61,753 nt of DNA from a virus: positions 1-61,753 of the IMG/VR virus record IMGVR_UViG_3300033233_000040. One strand, given 5' to 3'. The notes below the pieces were generated by a model, which did not search any database, was not told the DNA's origin, and worked only from the letters and a program-made list of their open reading frames with translations. Below, piece after piece: positions 30,993-39,386 of the stretch; the first letter of the stretch is position 1; every line of letters begins with the position of its first letter. The translations under genes and the position numbers were made by a program.

Positions 30993-31144
30993 GCCGCCTC
31001 CCTTTTTGTTTTCAACAGCTTATTTACCCGTTGCCTTACTGAATTTAATTGAGCCTCCAACAGTGAGCGTTCTTCGACAAGACGATTTTCGCGGATCAAT
31101 AATCCGACCAGTTCCGCATCTTGGTGCTGCGTGTTAGATTTCAC
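30989..31144 (-). CDS. Small coiled-coil protein (GTG start)
   Basis: 51 aa starting at a GTG inside the helicase gene's end. AELVGLLIRENRLVEERSLL followed by EAQLNSVRQRVNKLLKTK is one long helix. Possibly a helicase-associated peptide. A short gene supported by overlaps on both sides. Confidence 0.5.
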   Translation of the reverse strand: MKSNTQHQDAELVGLLIRENRLVEERSLLEAQLNSVRQRVNKLLKTKREAA

Positions 31145-32264
31145 TTTTAACAACCTCCATCTCCCGATAGCGACCGTTTATTTTGTCATAGAAGAAATTG
31201 ACAGATCCCAGGCGTCCACGGATTTTAAATTTTATTTTCTGAATGTGAACGGTAACCGTATCGTTCTGGTTCCTGAACACGCAAAGGCAGTTATCGGCTT
31301 TGTTTCTCCAATGGGCGGACCCGGAAATATCATACGGTGACGGGACCGAGTACTCGCCGCTTTCTTTATCTTTGTATTGCTTGGATGGGTGCGCCACAAT
31401 CCAAAAGGCCACGTTTTGGCGGCGGGCAAAGCGCCGACACTTCATCAAAGACTCCCCGATATAATCCGTCTCACTCTTGCGGTCGGGCCGGTTATGCTCT
31501 ATCTCGTTCCACGGGTCAACGATTATGCCATCGACGCCGTATTCATCAATTGCTTTTTGGGCGAGACCGAGAACAGCATCGAGATGTAGCGCATCTTCCG
31601 CGGGTTCGATGAAAACGAAATGGCCTTGAATCCAACTCATGTAATAAGCCAATTCATCTTTCCGCATCCTCTCGGTCGGCCCCTGGTGGAAAGGTTTACC
31701 GGCCATTTTGGATAAAAGTTTTTCGCAGTGGATGGCGTACGGATAGTTCTCCGGAGAAAACACGGCGAGTTTCCATTTGTAATTTACCGCCATTTCAATC
31801 GCAATGGCGTCAACGAATTCAGACTTCCCGTGCCCAGGAATGCCGCTGACAACCGTCATCTCTTTCTTTGCTACACGGTAGTGCTCGCTGAAGCCGGGCC
31901 ATGACGGGAATGTTTTCCCCTCATCGTACCCGTTGACGTAGAAATCTATCACGGCCTGCGTAAGGCTTAGGGGTTGAATGAGCTTACCTTTTTTTATTCC
32001 GAGTGTGAAAGTTACCGCCTCTTCGTAAACCTGTGCCCATTGTTCCAGGGAGATCATAAAGGGCGGAGCGTTTTCTGAGTCGTCAAGAGCGGATGAAACC
32101 AACCGGATCCGTTCCGCCTTATCTCCGTAGCGCGAATCCAGTAGGATCACAAATTTGTTGACGGCGACCTTCAGGAACGGAAGAATAAATTCAGGCTTAA
32201 ACCCGCCAATAGAATTATCAAGGGCGATGGCCTCGGAAATAATTTGCAGGTTTTTTATATCCAT
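31134..32264 (-). CDS. DnaB/Twinkle-type replicative helicase
   Basis: 376 aa. Walker A SGIPGHGKSEF (about 139-149), the following KLAVFSPENYP, Walker B GVDGIIVDPWNEIE, AFWIVAHPSKQ and GSAHWRNKADNCLCVFRN (arginine-finger region) are the SF4 RecA-like core. No primase domain is attached. It unwinds the fork 5' to 3' and would be loaded by the preceding initiator-like protein. Confidence 0.9.
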   Translation of the reverse strand: MDIKNLQIISEAIALDNSIGGFKPEFILPFLKVAVNKFVILLDSRYGDKAERIRLVSSALDDSENAPPFMISLEQWAQVYEEAVTFTLGIKKGKLIQPLSLTQAVIDFYVNGYDEGKTFPSWPGFSEHYRVAKKEMTVVSGIPGHGKSEFVDAIAIEMAVNYKWKLAVFSPENYPYAIHCEKLLSKMAGKPFHQGPTERMRKDELAYYMSWIQGHFVFIEPAEDALHLDAVLGLAQKAIDEYGVDGIIVDPWNEIEHNRPDRKSETDYIGESLMKCRRFARRQNVAFWIVAHPSKQYKDKESGEYSVPSPYDISGSAHWRNKADNCLCVFRNQNDTVTVHIQKIKFKIRGRLGSVNFFYDKINGRYREMEVVKSEI

Positions 32265-32268
32265 TGGG

Positions 32269-32997
32269 TTAATAATGGGGAAAAAGTGGTGGTTCTTTTT
32301 TGGGATTTGTTGCAGAGGCGGGATCTTCGTCTTCCCATCTGCGGCGCTTTATCCATCGCTCGGGATCGACGATGTATTTCCCGTCCTCTTTGGTCCAATC
32401 CCTAGATTGCTTCTGCCATTCGAGGGTTTTTAGGCATTGAGCGAGGGGGGGGGGTATTTTCTGCCATTCAATCCAAGCCGACCCCTTCCCAACCTTTTTT
32501 GGGTATGCTTCCCAGAACTTTAGAAACTCGGTGGAGTATGTGTGTTCTGTTCTGTGTGTTCTGTGTGTTGTAGAGGGCAGTTTACCGGCACTTTCCCCGC
32601 ACGTATCCGGCAGGGATTCGGCACTTTCCCCGCAGTTTGGCGTTTTTGATTCAATTTCAACCGTTTCAAGCCAATCACAGCCCTCTGAGTTGCACATTAA
32701 GAGTGTTTTTTCAACCAGTTTTTCAGACTGCCGGACAACTGCGGCCAAAGTGCGGGGAGAGTGCGGGGAAAGTGCCGTTTGCCATAATTCGCCGCGATTT
32801 TTTGATTGAGCCGCGGCTTCCAGAATTGCGACGAAACACCCAAAAACAGCTGGTCCCTCCGCTTGCTGCATGAGGTGAACGTACCCGGGGCCGGAAAGTT
32901 TTACTGGAAGGGGTATCCAAGACATGATTTTCATTCCCCTGGTCCTGTTGTTTTCAAAATGCAAAGCCCAATCACGGATGCGGTAGAGAATTGCCAT
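32269..32997 (-). CDS. Replication initiator (DnaD/gpO-like)
   Basis: 242 aa from an ATG sharing one base with the upstream stop. The N-terminal region MSWIPLPVKLSGPGYVHLM and FGCFVAILEAAAQSKNRGEL resembles the winged-helix part of phage replication proteins. The C-terminal FLKFWEAYPKKVGKGSAWIEW and DPERWIKRRRW is a motif repeated in phage O-like and helicase-loader proteins. Located directly before the helicase, it probably binds the origin and loads it. Confidence 0.8.
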   Translation of the reverse strand: MAILYRIRDWALHFENNRTRGMKIMSWIPLPVKLSGPGYVHLMQQAEGPAVFGCFVAILEAAAQSKNRGELWQTALSPHSPRTLAAVVRQSEKLVEKTLLMCNSEGCDWLETVEIESKTPNCGESAESLPDTCGESAGKLPSTTHRTHRTEHTYSTEFLKFWEAYPKKVGKGSAWIEWQKIPPPLAQCLKTLEWQKQSRDWTKEDGKYIVDPERWIKRRRWEDEDPASATNPKKEPPLFPHY

Positions 32998-33242
32998 TAA
33001 ACAGCCTTCCCGTTTTCTCTCCCAGTCTGCGGGAGGTTTTCGCTGCCCTGACAGTGGGGGCCGTGTTGAGAAAGGTCGGGTTGTTCGGCCAGTATTTTCT
33101 TGATGCATTCAGCTACCGGAGCCGACAGAGGGTCACCCTTGTGAATGGCGCGGACGTAGCCCATCCCGTAATTCTTGCCCATCCTCCGGTTAACCTCTTC
33201 GGTAAGGGCTCGGTAATTGAACTTTTGCTGAATGAGATTCAT
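32997..33242 (-). CDS. First gene of early operon, small DNA-binding protein candidate
   Basis: 81 aa. LTEEVNRRMGKNYGMGYVRA then IHKGDPLSAPVAECIKKILA reads as a compact helix-turn-helix. It is first after the strong leftward promoter, so it may regulate or participate in replication. Confidence 0.68.
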   Translation of the reverse strand: MNLIQQKFNYRALTEEVNRRMGKNYGMGYVRAIHKGDPLSAPVAECIKKILAEQPDLSQHGPHCQGSENLPQTGRENGKAV

Positions 33243-33301
33243 CTTGACACCCGTGTTAAAGGTTTCATATTTTAGGCCGATGCTGTATTGGCGACAACAT
33301 A

Positions 33302-33330
33302 AATATACTCGATTCTTTCTGAGATGTCAA
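33302..33330 (-). promoter_or_regulatory. Strong sigma-70 promoter of the early operon
   Basis: Minus strand TTGACA, exactly 17 bases, TATATT. A half-operator TCTGAGA lies inside the spacer. Confidence 0.85.
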
Positions 33331-33334
33331 ATAA

Positions 33335-33356
33335 ATTCTCATAATAATCTGAGAAT
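33335..33356. promoter_or_regulatory. Palindromic operator between divergent genes
   Basis: ATTCTCA and TGAGAAT with 8 bases between. It sits just upstream of the -35 of the early promoter and just before the rightward gene at 33366. A further TCTGAGA at 33318-33324 fits cooperative repressor binding. Confidence 0.75.
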
Positions 33357-33365
33357 AAAGGATTT

Positions 33366-33539
33366 ATGACTCCCAAAGAAGAGACAAACGCTTTACTTGA
33401 TGAGCTTCTTATTCTTTGTAAGTACAATACTGATACTGATTTACGATTATTTTTGTCTAAAAAACTACGAAAGAAAATAAGTTCTAGTCTTTTCTCTGGA
33501 TGGCGAAAAGAAGGATTAAAAACCTACAACAAGCTCTAA
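33366..33539 (+). CDS. Small AT-rich gene beside the operator
   Basis: 57 aa after AAGGATTT. TNALLDELLILCKYNTDTD then LFLSKKLRKKISSSLFSGW. It lies where phages encode Cro- or CI-like regulators, but no helix-turn-helix is obvious. Confidence 0.6.
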   Translation: MTPKEETNALLDELLILCKYNTDTDLRLFLSKKLRKKISSSLFSGWRKEGLKTYNKL

Positions 33540-33605
33540 CCTCTCAGGAATATCAGAGATTATTTGTAATCTGCCCAACCCAACGCGTCTGCCGCTCGTG
33601 GTGGG

Positions 33606-33887
33606 GTGGATCGGGGCTCGGACGAGGCGTTACGGGGCTCAGAACCCAAACCGATTATAGCGCCTCCTGCGCAGCCGGGCGTAATGGAGCGTATAGAGGT
33701 GTTAATGGGTAGGATAGAGCCGGCCCTGATCCGCGTGGAGCGATTATTGAAAACCCCAGGGATCGAGCATGCGTGCGAGGAATTGGATTCTATAGGCGCA
33801 CTTGAAGTGTTACAACGGCACCAGTCACAGGACGCCAATGGCGGGCAAACGCCCAAAAACAGCCAAGGAAAACGAGGCGTAGCGTGA
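33606..33887 (+). CDS. Uncertain small protein
   Basis: 93 aa from a GTG without a good ribosome site, or 66-68 aa from an internal ATG (VMERIEVLMGRIEPALIRVE). The middle is helical. If this is not a gene, the stretch 33540-34065 holds no other feature I can support. Confidence 0.38.
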   Translation: MDRGSDEALRGSEPKPIIAPPAQPGVMERIEVLMGRIEPALIRVERLLKTPGIEHACEELDSIGALEVLQRHQSQDANGGQTPKNSQGKRGVA

Positions 33888-34065
33888 TGCGCGGGTCAAG
33901 GTGCTGCACGTTCTCGTTATCGGCAGTGGCAACGCAAAACGTCAACAGTATTGAGTTGGTGCGGGTTAACAAATAGGCGCGGAAAATAGGTGTGTTTTTG
34001 TAGAACGAGAATATGTGTTGCAATTTGTGAAGAAATGGGTTAGGTTTGGAGAAAGAGAGGCAAAC

Positions 34066-34443
34066 ATGAAATCTTTTGTTACGGCATGCTTATTGGTTTT
34101 CGTTATTCTTCTGTTTGTCCCGTCCCAAGGGGAAAATCGGTATAATTATTATGCCGAATATCTTACATGGATGACGAGGGTTTGGAATAGTTATGCAATA
34201 AAAGACTATCAAAAGGTTTACAAAAATCAATATCCAACACCTTACGACTCTACCGGAGCGTATAGACCTTTTCTAAAAACAGAAATGGCGAACTATGTCA
34301 AAATGGCTTATGATGAGACCGGGATAACTCCTGAATATCGCAGAGCTCTTGACGTGACGTTCAATAAATTTTATTTCTTAAACGAAGACGGAACCTTTAA
34401 GGGGTTAGAGCCGGGCGAATTAATGTCAATTCTCGGGAGGTAA
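34066..34443 (+). CDS. Exported protein of unknown function
   Basis: 125 aa from ATG after GAGAGG. Signal peptide SFVTACLLVFVILLFVPSQG (about 3-22), then a soluble domain rich in Tyr (NRYNYYAEYLTWM, DYQKVYKNQYP). Clearly AT-richer than the genome. Possibly a lysogenic-conversion (moron) gene that changes the host envelope. Confidence 0.7.
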   Translation: MKSFVTACLLVFVILLFVPSQGENRYNYYAEYLTWMTRVWNSYAIKDYQKVYKNQYPTPYDSTGAYRPFLKTEMANYVKMAYDETGITPEYRRALDVTFNKFYFLNEDGTFKGLEPGELMSILGR

Positions 34444-34444
34444 A

Positions 34445-34798
34445 ATGAAAAAGCTTTTAGTCTTCATGTTTTTGTTATGGAGCATTTCAGCTGCATACCA
34501 GTGCAGTATGTGTCGCGGCCGGGGCGAGGTTGTTTGTTCGTACTGCAAGGGTTCTGGTTGTGCGATGAGGTGTTTAACATGTAAAGGTACGGGAATCGTG
34601 ATGCAGAGATGCATAACCTGCAGAGGTTCTGGGCAATTGGCTTATGGGGCCTCCTGCTATTCTTGTGGTGGCATGGGTTTCACTCGGGAATCTTGTGGGT
34701 TCTGCAATGGGACTGGTTGTGGAAATCAGTGTTATACCTGCGGCGGAACGGGTGTTGTGTCCTGCACATTCTGCGCTGGGACTGGACAAAGAGAATAG
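34445..34798 (+). CDS. Exported DnaJ-type zinc-finger repeat protein
   Basis: 117 aa. Signal peptide KKLLVFMFLLWSISA, then eight C-x-x-C-x-G-x-G units (such as CSMCRGRG, CSYCKGSG, CLTCKGTG), twice the four of DnaJ. No J domain or substrate domain. It should fold into paired zinc centres outside the cytoplasm. It follows the previous gene by one base. Could act in disulfide or protein folding control at the envelope; unproven. Confidence 0.82.
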   Translation: MKKLLVFMFLLWSISAAYQCSMCRGRGEVVCSYCKGSGCAMRCLTCKGTGIVMQRCITCRGSGQLAYGASCYSCGGMGFTRESCGFCNGTGCGNQCYTCGGTGVVSCTFCAGTGQRE

Positions 34799-34827
34799 TT
34801 TTTCCATAACATTTTCAACGGAAAAGC

Positions 34828-34853
34828 AAAACCCGCCAAGGAGCGGGTTTTTT
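34828..34853 (+). terminator. Intrinsic terminator
   Basis: AACCCGC pairs with GCGGGTT, followed by T-rich sequence, after the zinc-finger gene. Confidence 0.85.
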
Positions 34854-34921
34854 GTTGTTAAAAGAATATTCTTGACTTACCCGAAAATTAATCCGCATAA
34901 TTGTTGTAAAGGAGCCAGTAC

Positions 34922-35428
34922 ATGGCAACCGATAACGAACCGAAAAAGAAGCACCCCGGAGGCAGGCCGCCCGAGCCCATGACAAAGGCACAGCAGGACG
35001 CGGTGCTCGCCGCCATTGCGACGCAGGGCAGGTCGAACACGCGGATCTGTTTGGAGCTGGAAGTGAACGTGAACACGTTCTACAACCTGCTGGACTCGGA
35101 CGCGGAGTTTCTAAAGAAGTATCAGCTAGCCAAGCAGGCCCAGGCTGACGCGCTCTTTGACGAGATACTGGATATCGCGGATGATGCGAGTTCCGACGCC
35201 TATTACAACAGCAAGGGTGATCCGATCATTGACTTCGAAGTGGTTAACCGATCGAAGCTGCGGGTAGAATCCCGCAAATGGATGGTGGGCCGCCTGAATC
35301 CGAAGAAGTACGGCGACAAGCAGGAGGTCACGGTCCTGGACGGCGGCAAATCCGAGGCGCAGAAGGCCTGGGAGCAGAACAAGAAGGACCTGGGGCTCGA
35401 CAAAGCAAAGAAGAAAAAGAAGAAATAA
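34922..35428 (+). CDS. terS: Terminase small subunit
   Basis: 168 aa. GGRPPEPMTKAQQDAVLAAI with a helix-turn-helix (TRICLELEVNVNTFYNLLD), then LFDEILDIADDASSD and RSKLRVESRKWMVGRLNPKKYGDKQ, typical of Sf6/P22-class TerS. The C-terminus is poly-Lys. It recognises the packaging site and activates TerL, whose gene lies on the other strand 24 kb away. Confidence 0.88.
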   Translation: MATDNEPKKKHPGGRPPEPMTKAQQDAVLAAIATQGRSNTRICLELEVNVNTFYNLLDSDAEFLKKYQLAKQAQADALFDEILDIADDASSDAYYNSKGDPIIDFEVVNRSKLRVESRKWMVGRLNPKKYGDKQEVTVLDGGKSEAQKAWEQNKKDLGLDKAKKKKKK

Positions 35429-35430
35429 AA

Positions 35431-35532
35431 AATGGGGAGTAACTTCAATTTTGCGGAAAGCGAGGTAACGACATGGTGACATAATCTTTATGAATTTCTA
35501 TTCTCGCACCGCAAAATGCGAGTTACTCCATT
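35431..35532. repeat. Long inverted repeat after terS
   Basis: Left arm 35431-35456 and right arm 35509-35532 are complementary except for a three-base internal bulge and two extra G. Blocks AGTAACT and ATTTTGCGG are exact. The 52-base loop has no gene. Confidence 0.8.
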
Positions 35533-35537
35533 ACCCC

Positions 35538-35584
35538 AAAGGCCATTCCAGGCCGGAAACGATCTGGAATGGCCTTTTGTTTTT
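35538..35584 (+). terminator. Intrinsic terminator
   Basis: AAAGGCCATTCCAG pairs with CTGGAATGGCCTTT, then a T-rich tract. It isolates terS from the portal operon. Confidence 0.85.
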
Positions 35585-35593
35585 GGAGCGTAA

Positions 35594-35839
35594 ATGAACA
35601 CATCGGCGAAATGGATCAAGCTGTTCTGCCGCGAGAAGGTGGGCGCAAAAAACCTGACCTGCCGGAACTATCTCGGGGACCTGCGCATCGACGTTCCCGG
35701 CACCTCGCGCCATTACTGCAAGAACTGCAACCACCTGATTGAATTCGAAGTCACCCCTTCGGGCGAAGTCTCCTTTGAAGTCCTGCCCAAAACATACCGT
35801 ACCGAGGCCCTGGACTCGGTCGCCATGGTGAGGAAATAA
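35594..35839 (+). CDS. Zinc-ribbon small protein before the portal
   Basis: 81 aa. CREKVGAKNLTCRN and HYCKNCNHLIEFEV give four Cys. The stop shares one base with the portal start (TAATG), so translation is coupled. Unknown role. Confidence 0.75.
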   Translation: MNTSAKWIKLFCREKVGAKNLTCRNYLGDLRIDVPGTSRHYCKNCNHLIEFEVTPSGEVSFEVLPKTYRTEALDSVAMVRK

Positions 35840-38016
35840 TGGACCAACTCATTCAGACCGGCGCGAAGAACCCCGCTGACAGGCCGACCATGACCGAGCG
35901 GGTGCAGATGGTTGTCCAGAACTGGACCAGGGTAAAGCAGTATCACCAGCTCAACATCGACAATTCCATTGAGAACTGGCGGTACTACTTTGCGAAGAAC
36001 GCGGCGCAGGGGCTTGGCCAGTACCCCAAGAACGTGGCTGACATGCTTCTGGCCTCTTCGCGGCAGCTCCACCAGTACAACATCATCATGCCCACCGTGG
36101 ACAGCCTCGCGGGCGCGCTCCTGCAGATGAAGTTTGACCCTGAATTCATTCCCGTGAACGACCTTGCGACGAGCCTTACCGAAGCGGTTGAGAAGGCCTA
36201 CCACTCTGACAAAGAGATCATGGATTGGCCGGGAACCTGGCTTGATGTCGTCACCGGGGGCATGATCCACGAGGGTGTATGCAAGATGGTAATTTCGGAT
36301 AAATTTGACCCGCTCGGGAACATCGGCTTTGAAACCAGCCTGCCGGGCATGACCTTTTCCGATCCGACGTGGAAGAGTTGGAAATCCAGCGATTGTAAGA
36401 AGGTGTGGCACGAGGCCTGGTTGGACGCGGCGCAGCTCGTTGTCCAGTATCCCGAGATGAAAGCGGAGTTGGACTTTTACCTGAAACAACTCAAACTGAA
36501 CGGCATGGAGTATGGGCCGTTTTCCGGGGTTATTCCCTACCAGACCGGCACGGGCGTCTGGGGCAGCGCCTTCCGGATCATCGAGGAGTACGAGGTTGTC
36601 AGCGAAACGCGCAAGGTGGATTACGTGCTGACCCCGGACGGGTCCGTCATTATTCCCGCGGATGTGCCGGACATGGAAAAGATTGCATGGCTGAATCAGA
36701 ACGTACCGGATTGGCAGCCCGACCTTGTTCACGAAAAACCCATCAAGGAGGAGATCTGCTACATGCGCGCCGCGGCCCCGGAGATCAGCGGTCTCGATCT
36801 TCTGCAGGACAAGCCGACCGAAGTGCAGATTCAGGCGACGCCCTGGAAGTTTTATTCCGCGTCCAGGTTCAACGGGGAGCCCCATTCCGTCGTGGACTCA
36901 ATCAAGGACGCGCAGCAGAACATCAACTCGTGGGAATCCCTGATCACCTATAAGATCCAGGTCGAGGGCGGCGGGGGCAGCCAGTTCGCGGACGCCTCGA
37001 AGTTTCAGAGCGACAGCGTGTACAACGACTATGTGGCAAACAGAAATAATCCCAAAAAGGTTTTCCGCCTCAAACCCGGAGTGGATCCGGGCACCGTAAC
37101 CGCCCCTACTGTTAAAAGCCAATTTCCGCAGGAGGCATACAGTCATTTAAACCATATCCTGCAGGTCATGCTTCCGATGATCTCAAAGGTCACGCCCTCG
37201 TCGGTGGGCCGTTCGGAGGCCAACCAGCAGCAGATGAGTGGACGGCTGTATGAGATGATGAAGATTCAGTCCGACGCGCAGGCGTACACGCTCCATTACG
37301 GCCTGCGCATGTTCATGAACGACATCGCGGAGTCCTACCTCCTCCAGGTCCCCAAGACCTACAGCAACGAAGCGCAGCCCCGCTCGTTTCCGTTAAACGG
37401 CGGGAAAGAACGCATCACGCTCAACGAGCCCGTTGATCTTCCGGATGGGTCACAGGGTATCAAAAACGACGCGAGCCAGCTTGAGGTGCTGCGTCATAAG
37501 GTCATCATCAGTGAAAAACCGGATTCGCCGGCCACGCAGATGGACAACATCGACACCTTTACCAAGCTGATCACAGCCTTTTCTAGCAACCCGGACAAAT
37601 TTGTCACCATCAACAAGCTCCAGGGAAAAATCATCGAGAACCTGCCCCAACTCTCCCAGGAGGACAAGGAAGAACTGGAGGCGATCAACGCCAAAGAAAT
37701 CGAACTTGAAATAGTCACTCTTGAAGCGAGACTTATTAACGCGCAGATAGCACTTAAAACCGCCCAAGCCCAACTGCAGGCCATCGAAAACCCGCCCCCA
37801 CCCCCGCCCCCACCCCCTTCGAACGATCCCAAGATCCTCGCCGAACAGGCGGCAGCGGCCACAGGCGGTAAAGTGTCCATCTCGTTTGCGGCCGGGGGCA
37901 AACCCGGCGAGCAAGGAGCGCCTCAAAGTTTACCCATGCCCGCGGCACCGCCACAAGCGGCCCAGGCGCAACCCATAATGCCTAACGCGCCACAAGCGCA
38001 AGGAGCAGTCACATGA
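35839..38016 (+). CDS. Portal protein, P22-like
   Basis: 725 aa, the size of P22 gp1. NWRYYFAKNAAQGLGQYP, MPTVDSLAGALLQMKFDPEF, a region of strands around 150-330 (clip and wing), SHLNHILQVMLPMISK, and a late helical part with a run of nine prolines before SNDPKI. It forms the ring through which DNA enters and to which the tail binds. Overlaps the next gene by 4 bp. Confidence 0.9.
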   Translation: MDQLIQTGAKNPADRPTMTERVQMVVQNWTRVKQYHQLNIDNSIENWRYYFAKNAAQGLGQYPKNVADMLLASSRQLHQYNIIMPTVDSLAGALLQMKFDPEFIPVNDLATSLTEAVEKAYHSDKEIMDWPGTWLDVVTGGMIHEGVCKMVISDKFDPLGNIGFETSLPGMTFSDPTWKSWKSSDCKKVWHEAWLDAAQLVVQYPEMKAELDFYLKQLKLNGMEYGPFSGVIPYQTGTGVWGSAFRIIEEYEVVSETRKVDYVLTPDGSVIIPADVPDMEKIAWLNQNVPDWQPDLVHEKPIKEEICYMRAAAPEISGLDLLQDKPTEVQIQATPWKFYSASRFNGEPHSVVDSIKDAQQNINSWESLITYKIQVEGGGGSQFADASKFQSDSVYNDYVANRNNPKKVFRLKPGVDPGTVTAPTVKSQFPQEAYSHLNHILQVMLPMISKVTPSSVGRSEANQQQMSGRLYEMMKIQSDAQAYTLHYGLRMFMNDIAESYLLQVPKTYSNEAQPRSFPLNGGKERITLNEPVDLPDGSQGIKNDASQLEVLRHKVIISEKPDSPATQMDNIDTFTKLITAFSSNPDKFVTINKLQGKIIENLPQLSQEDKEELEAINAKEIELEIVTLEARLINAQIALKTAQAQLQAIENPPPPPPPPPSNDPKILAEQAAAATGGKVSISFAAGGKPGEQGAPQSLPMPAAPPQAAQAQPIMPNAPQAQGAVT

Positions 38017-39383
38017 GTCTAGTAAAGGACGAAAAGACCGAAAAGGTCACATTTAATTCTCTCGATGAGCTTAAAAATGCACTCAGGACCGACAAAGCCC
38101 TGGGCGCGGAGCTTATCGCGGATGAAAAAGCATTTTACGAGAAGTATCTGGCCAAAGCGGAGTCCGCGAGTGCGGACCCGAAAAAGCCGGAACCTCCCGT
38201 TAAACAGCCGGATGACGAAGAAATTACCGTCAAGGTCCGCAAGTCCACACTTGGATCCTACGCCAAGAACCGCACGCCTGAAGAGGCTGTTGTGGAACTG
38301 GCGCGGGGAAAGAGCGAATCGGACAAGACCATCGACTTCCTGAAGAACCACAAACTGCCGGGCGTGGAAGAGGAGAATATAAACCTCCGCGCCCAGACCC
38401 TCACCCTTAAGCAGGAGCTTGAAGCGTACAAGAAAAAGAAGGACGCCGCGCCCGCGGCGAAACCTGTCGAAGTCGCGCTTCCCGCTGACCTGGAGAACCT
38501 CGACCTTCTGGACCCTGACGCCCAGAAGAAGGTGATGGACACGTTAAAGCAGTTTTCCGCGGCCCTCAAGAGCACCCAGGAACAGAACCAGGCGCTTAAA
38601 AGCGAACTGGACGGCCTCAAAACTGACGTTACAAGCGCCAATGAGAGGACAAACGCCCGGGAGACTGAGGAGTCGCTCCGTAACAAGGTGGCAAGCGATC
38701 TGTCTGAAATCGACACAATCCGCAGACAGAACCCCGACCTATTCGTATCCCAGAGACCCTACGAGGCTATCCAGGGCGATTACGTCGCGTTTGTCGATGA
38801 TCTCTGCCTGATCGCGGGGGTCAAAGGGCCGGTCCGTGACGACAAAGGGGAGTTTACCCCGGAGGCGCGCGCGGCCTACGCCCTGTACCATGACGCGGAA
38901 AAGGGAAAGGAACTGAAGGAAAAGTGCGACAAAGAGGGCGTCGCCCTGCCGGAGGATTTCGCGGACATGATGCGCATGCACGAGATCCGGACGCAGAAGG
39001 TACGGATAATTAACTCGGCAACCGGTCGTATTGAAGAACACCCGCTCCCTCTCGAAGACGCGGTAAAGCAGTATAAGAAACAGAACGAACTTTCCCCGGA
39101 CAAGGCCCGGCTCGAAGGAGTCAAAAAGGGCCACGACGCCTATAATAAGGCCGTTGAAAAACGGGCTCAATTTGCCAAAGAAATACGCGCAAGCCAGGGC
39201 GCGTCGCCCGTGGACTTAAGCGCGGTGACTGCGGCGGAGGTTCGCGACATGTTTCTCGTGTATGACAACAGCGTCAAGAAGAGGAAGCCGGACCAAACCA
39301 CGAAACAAAAACTTGAGCACATTCTCCGCAACGTCAATCCGCCATGGAGCGAAGCGGATATTGCTGCTCGCTTAGGAGGCTAA
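38013..39383 (+). CDS. Scaffolding protein candidate
   Basis: 456 aa. Acidic and highly helical; a coiled coil at about 120-230 (ENINLRAQTLTLKQELEAYK, AALKSTQEQNQALKSELDGL). Position between portal and capsid is the usual scaffold slot. The basic C-terminus (KKRKPDQTTKQKLEHIL) would contact the capsid protein. Assignment by position and composition. Confidence 0.75.
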   Translation: MSLVKDEKTEKVTFNSLDELKNALRTDKALGAELIADEKAFYEKYLAKAESASADPKKPEPPVKQPDDEEITVKVRKSTLGSYAKNRTPEEAVVELARGKSESDKTIDFLKNHKLPGVEEENINLRAQTLTLKQELEAYKKKKDAAPAAKPVEVALPADLENLDLLDPDAQKKVMDTLKQFSAALKSTQEQNQALKSELDGLKTDVTSANERTNARETEESLRNKVASDLSEIDTIRRQNPDLFVSQRPYEAIQGDYVAFVDDLCLIAGVKGPVRDDKGEFTPEARAAYALYHDAEKGKELKEKCDKEGVALPEDFADMMRMHEIRTQKVRIINSATGRIEEHPLPLEDAVKQYKKQNELSPDKARLEGVKKGHDAYNKAVEKRAQFAKEIRASQGASPVDLSAVTAAEVRDMFLVYDNSVKKRKPDQTTKQKLEHILRNVNPPWSEADIAARLGG

Positions 39384-39386
39384 CTT

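Noticed and set aside
35713-36885. 390-residue minus-strand frame opposite the portal
   Set aside because: Antisense shadow of a well-supported portal gene.
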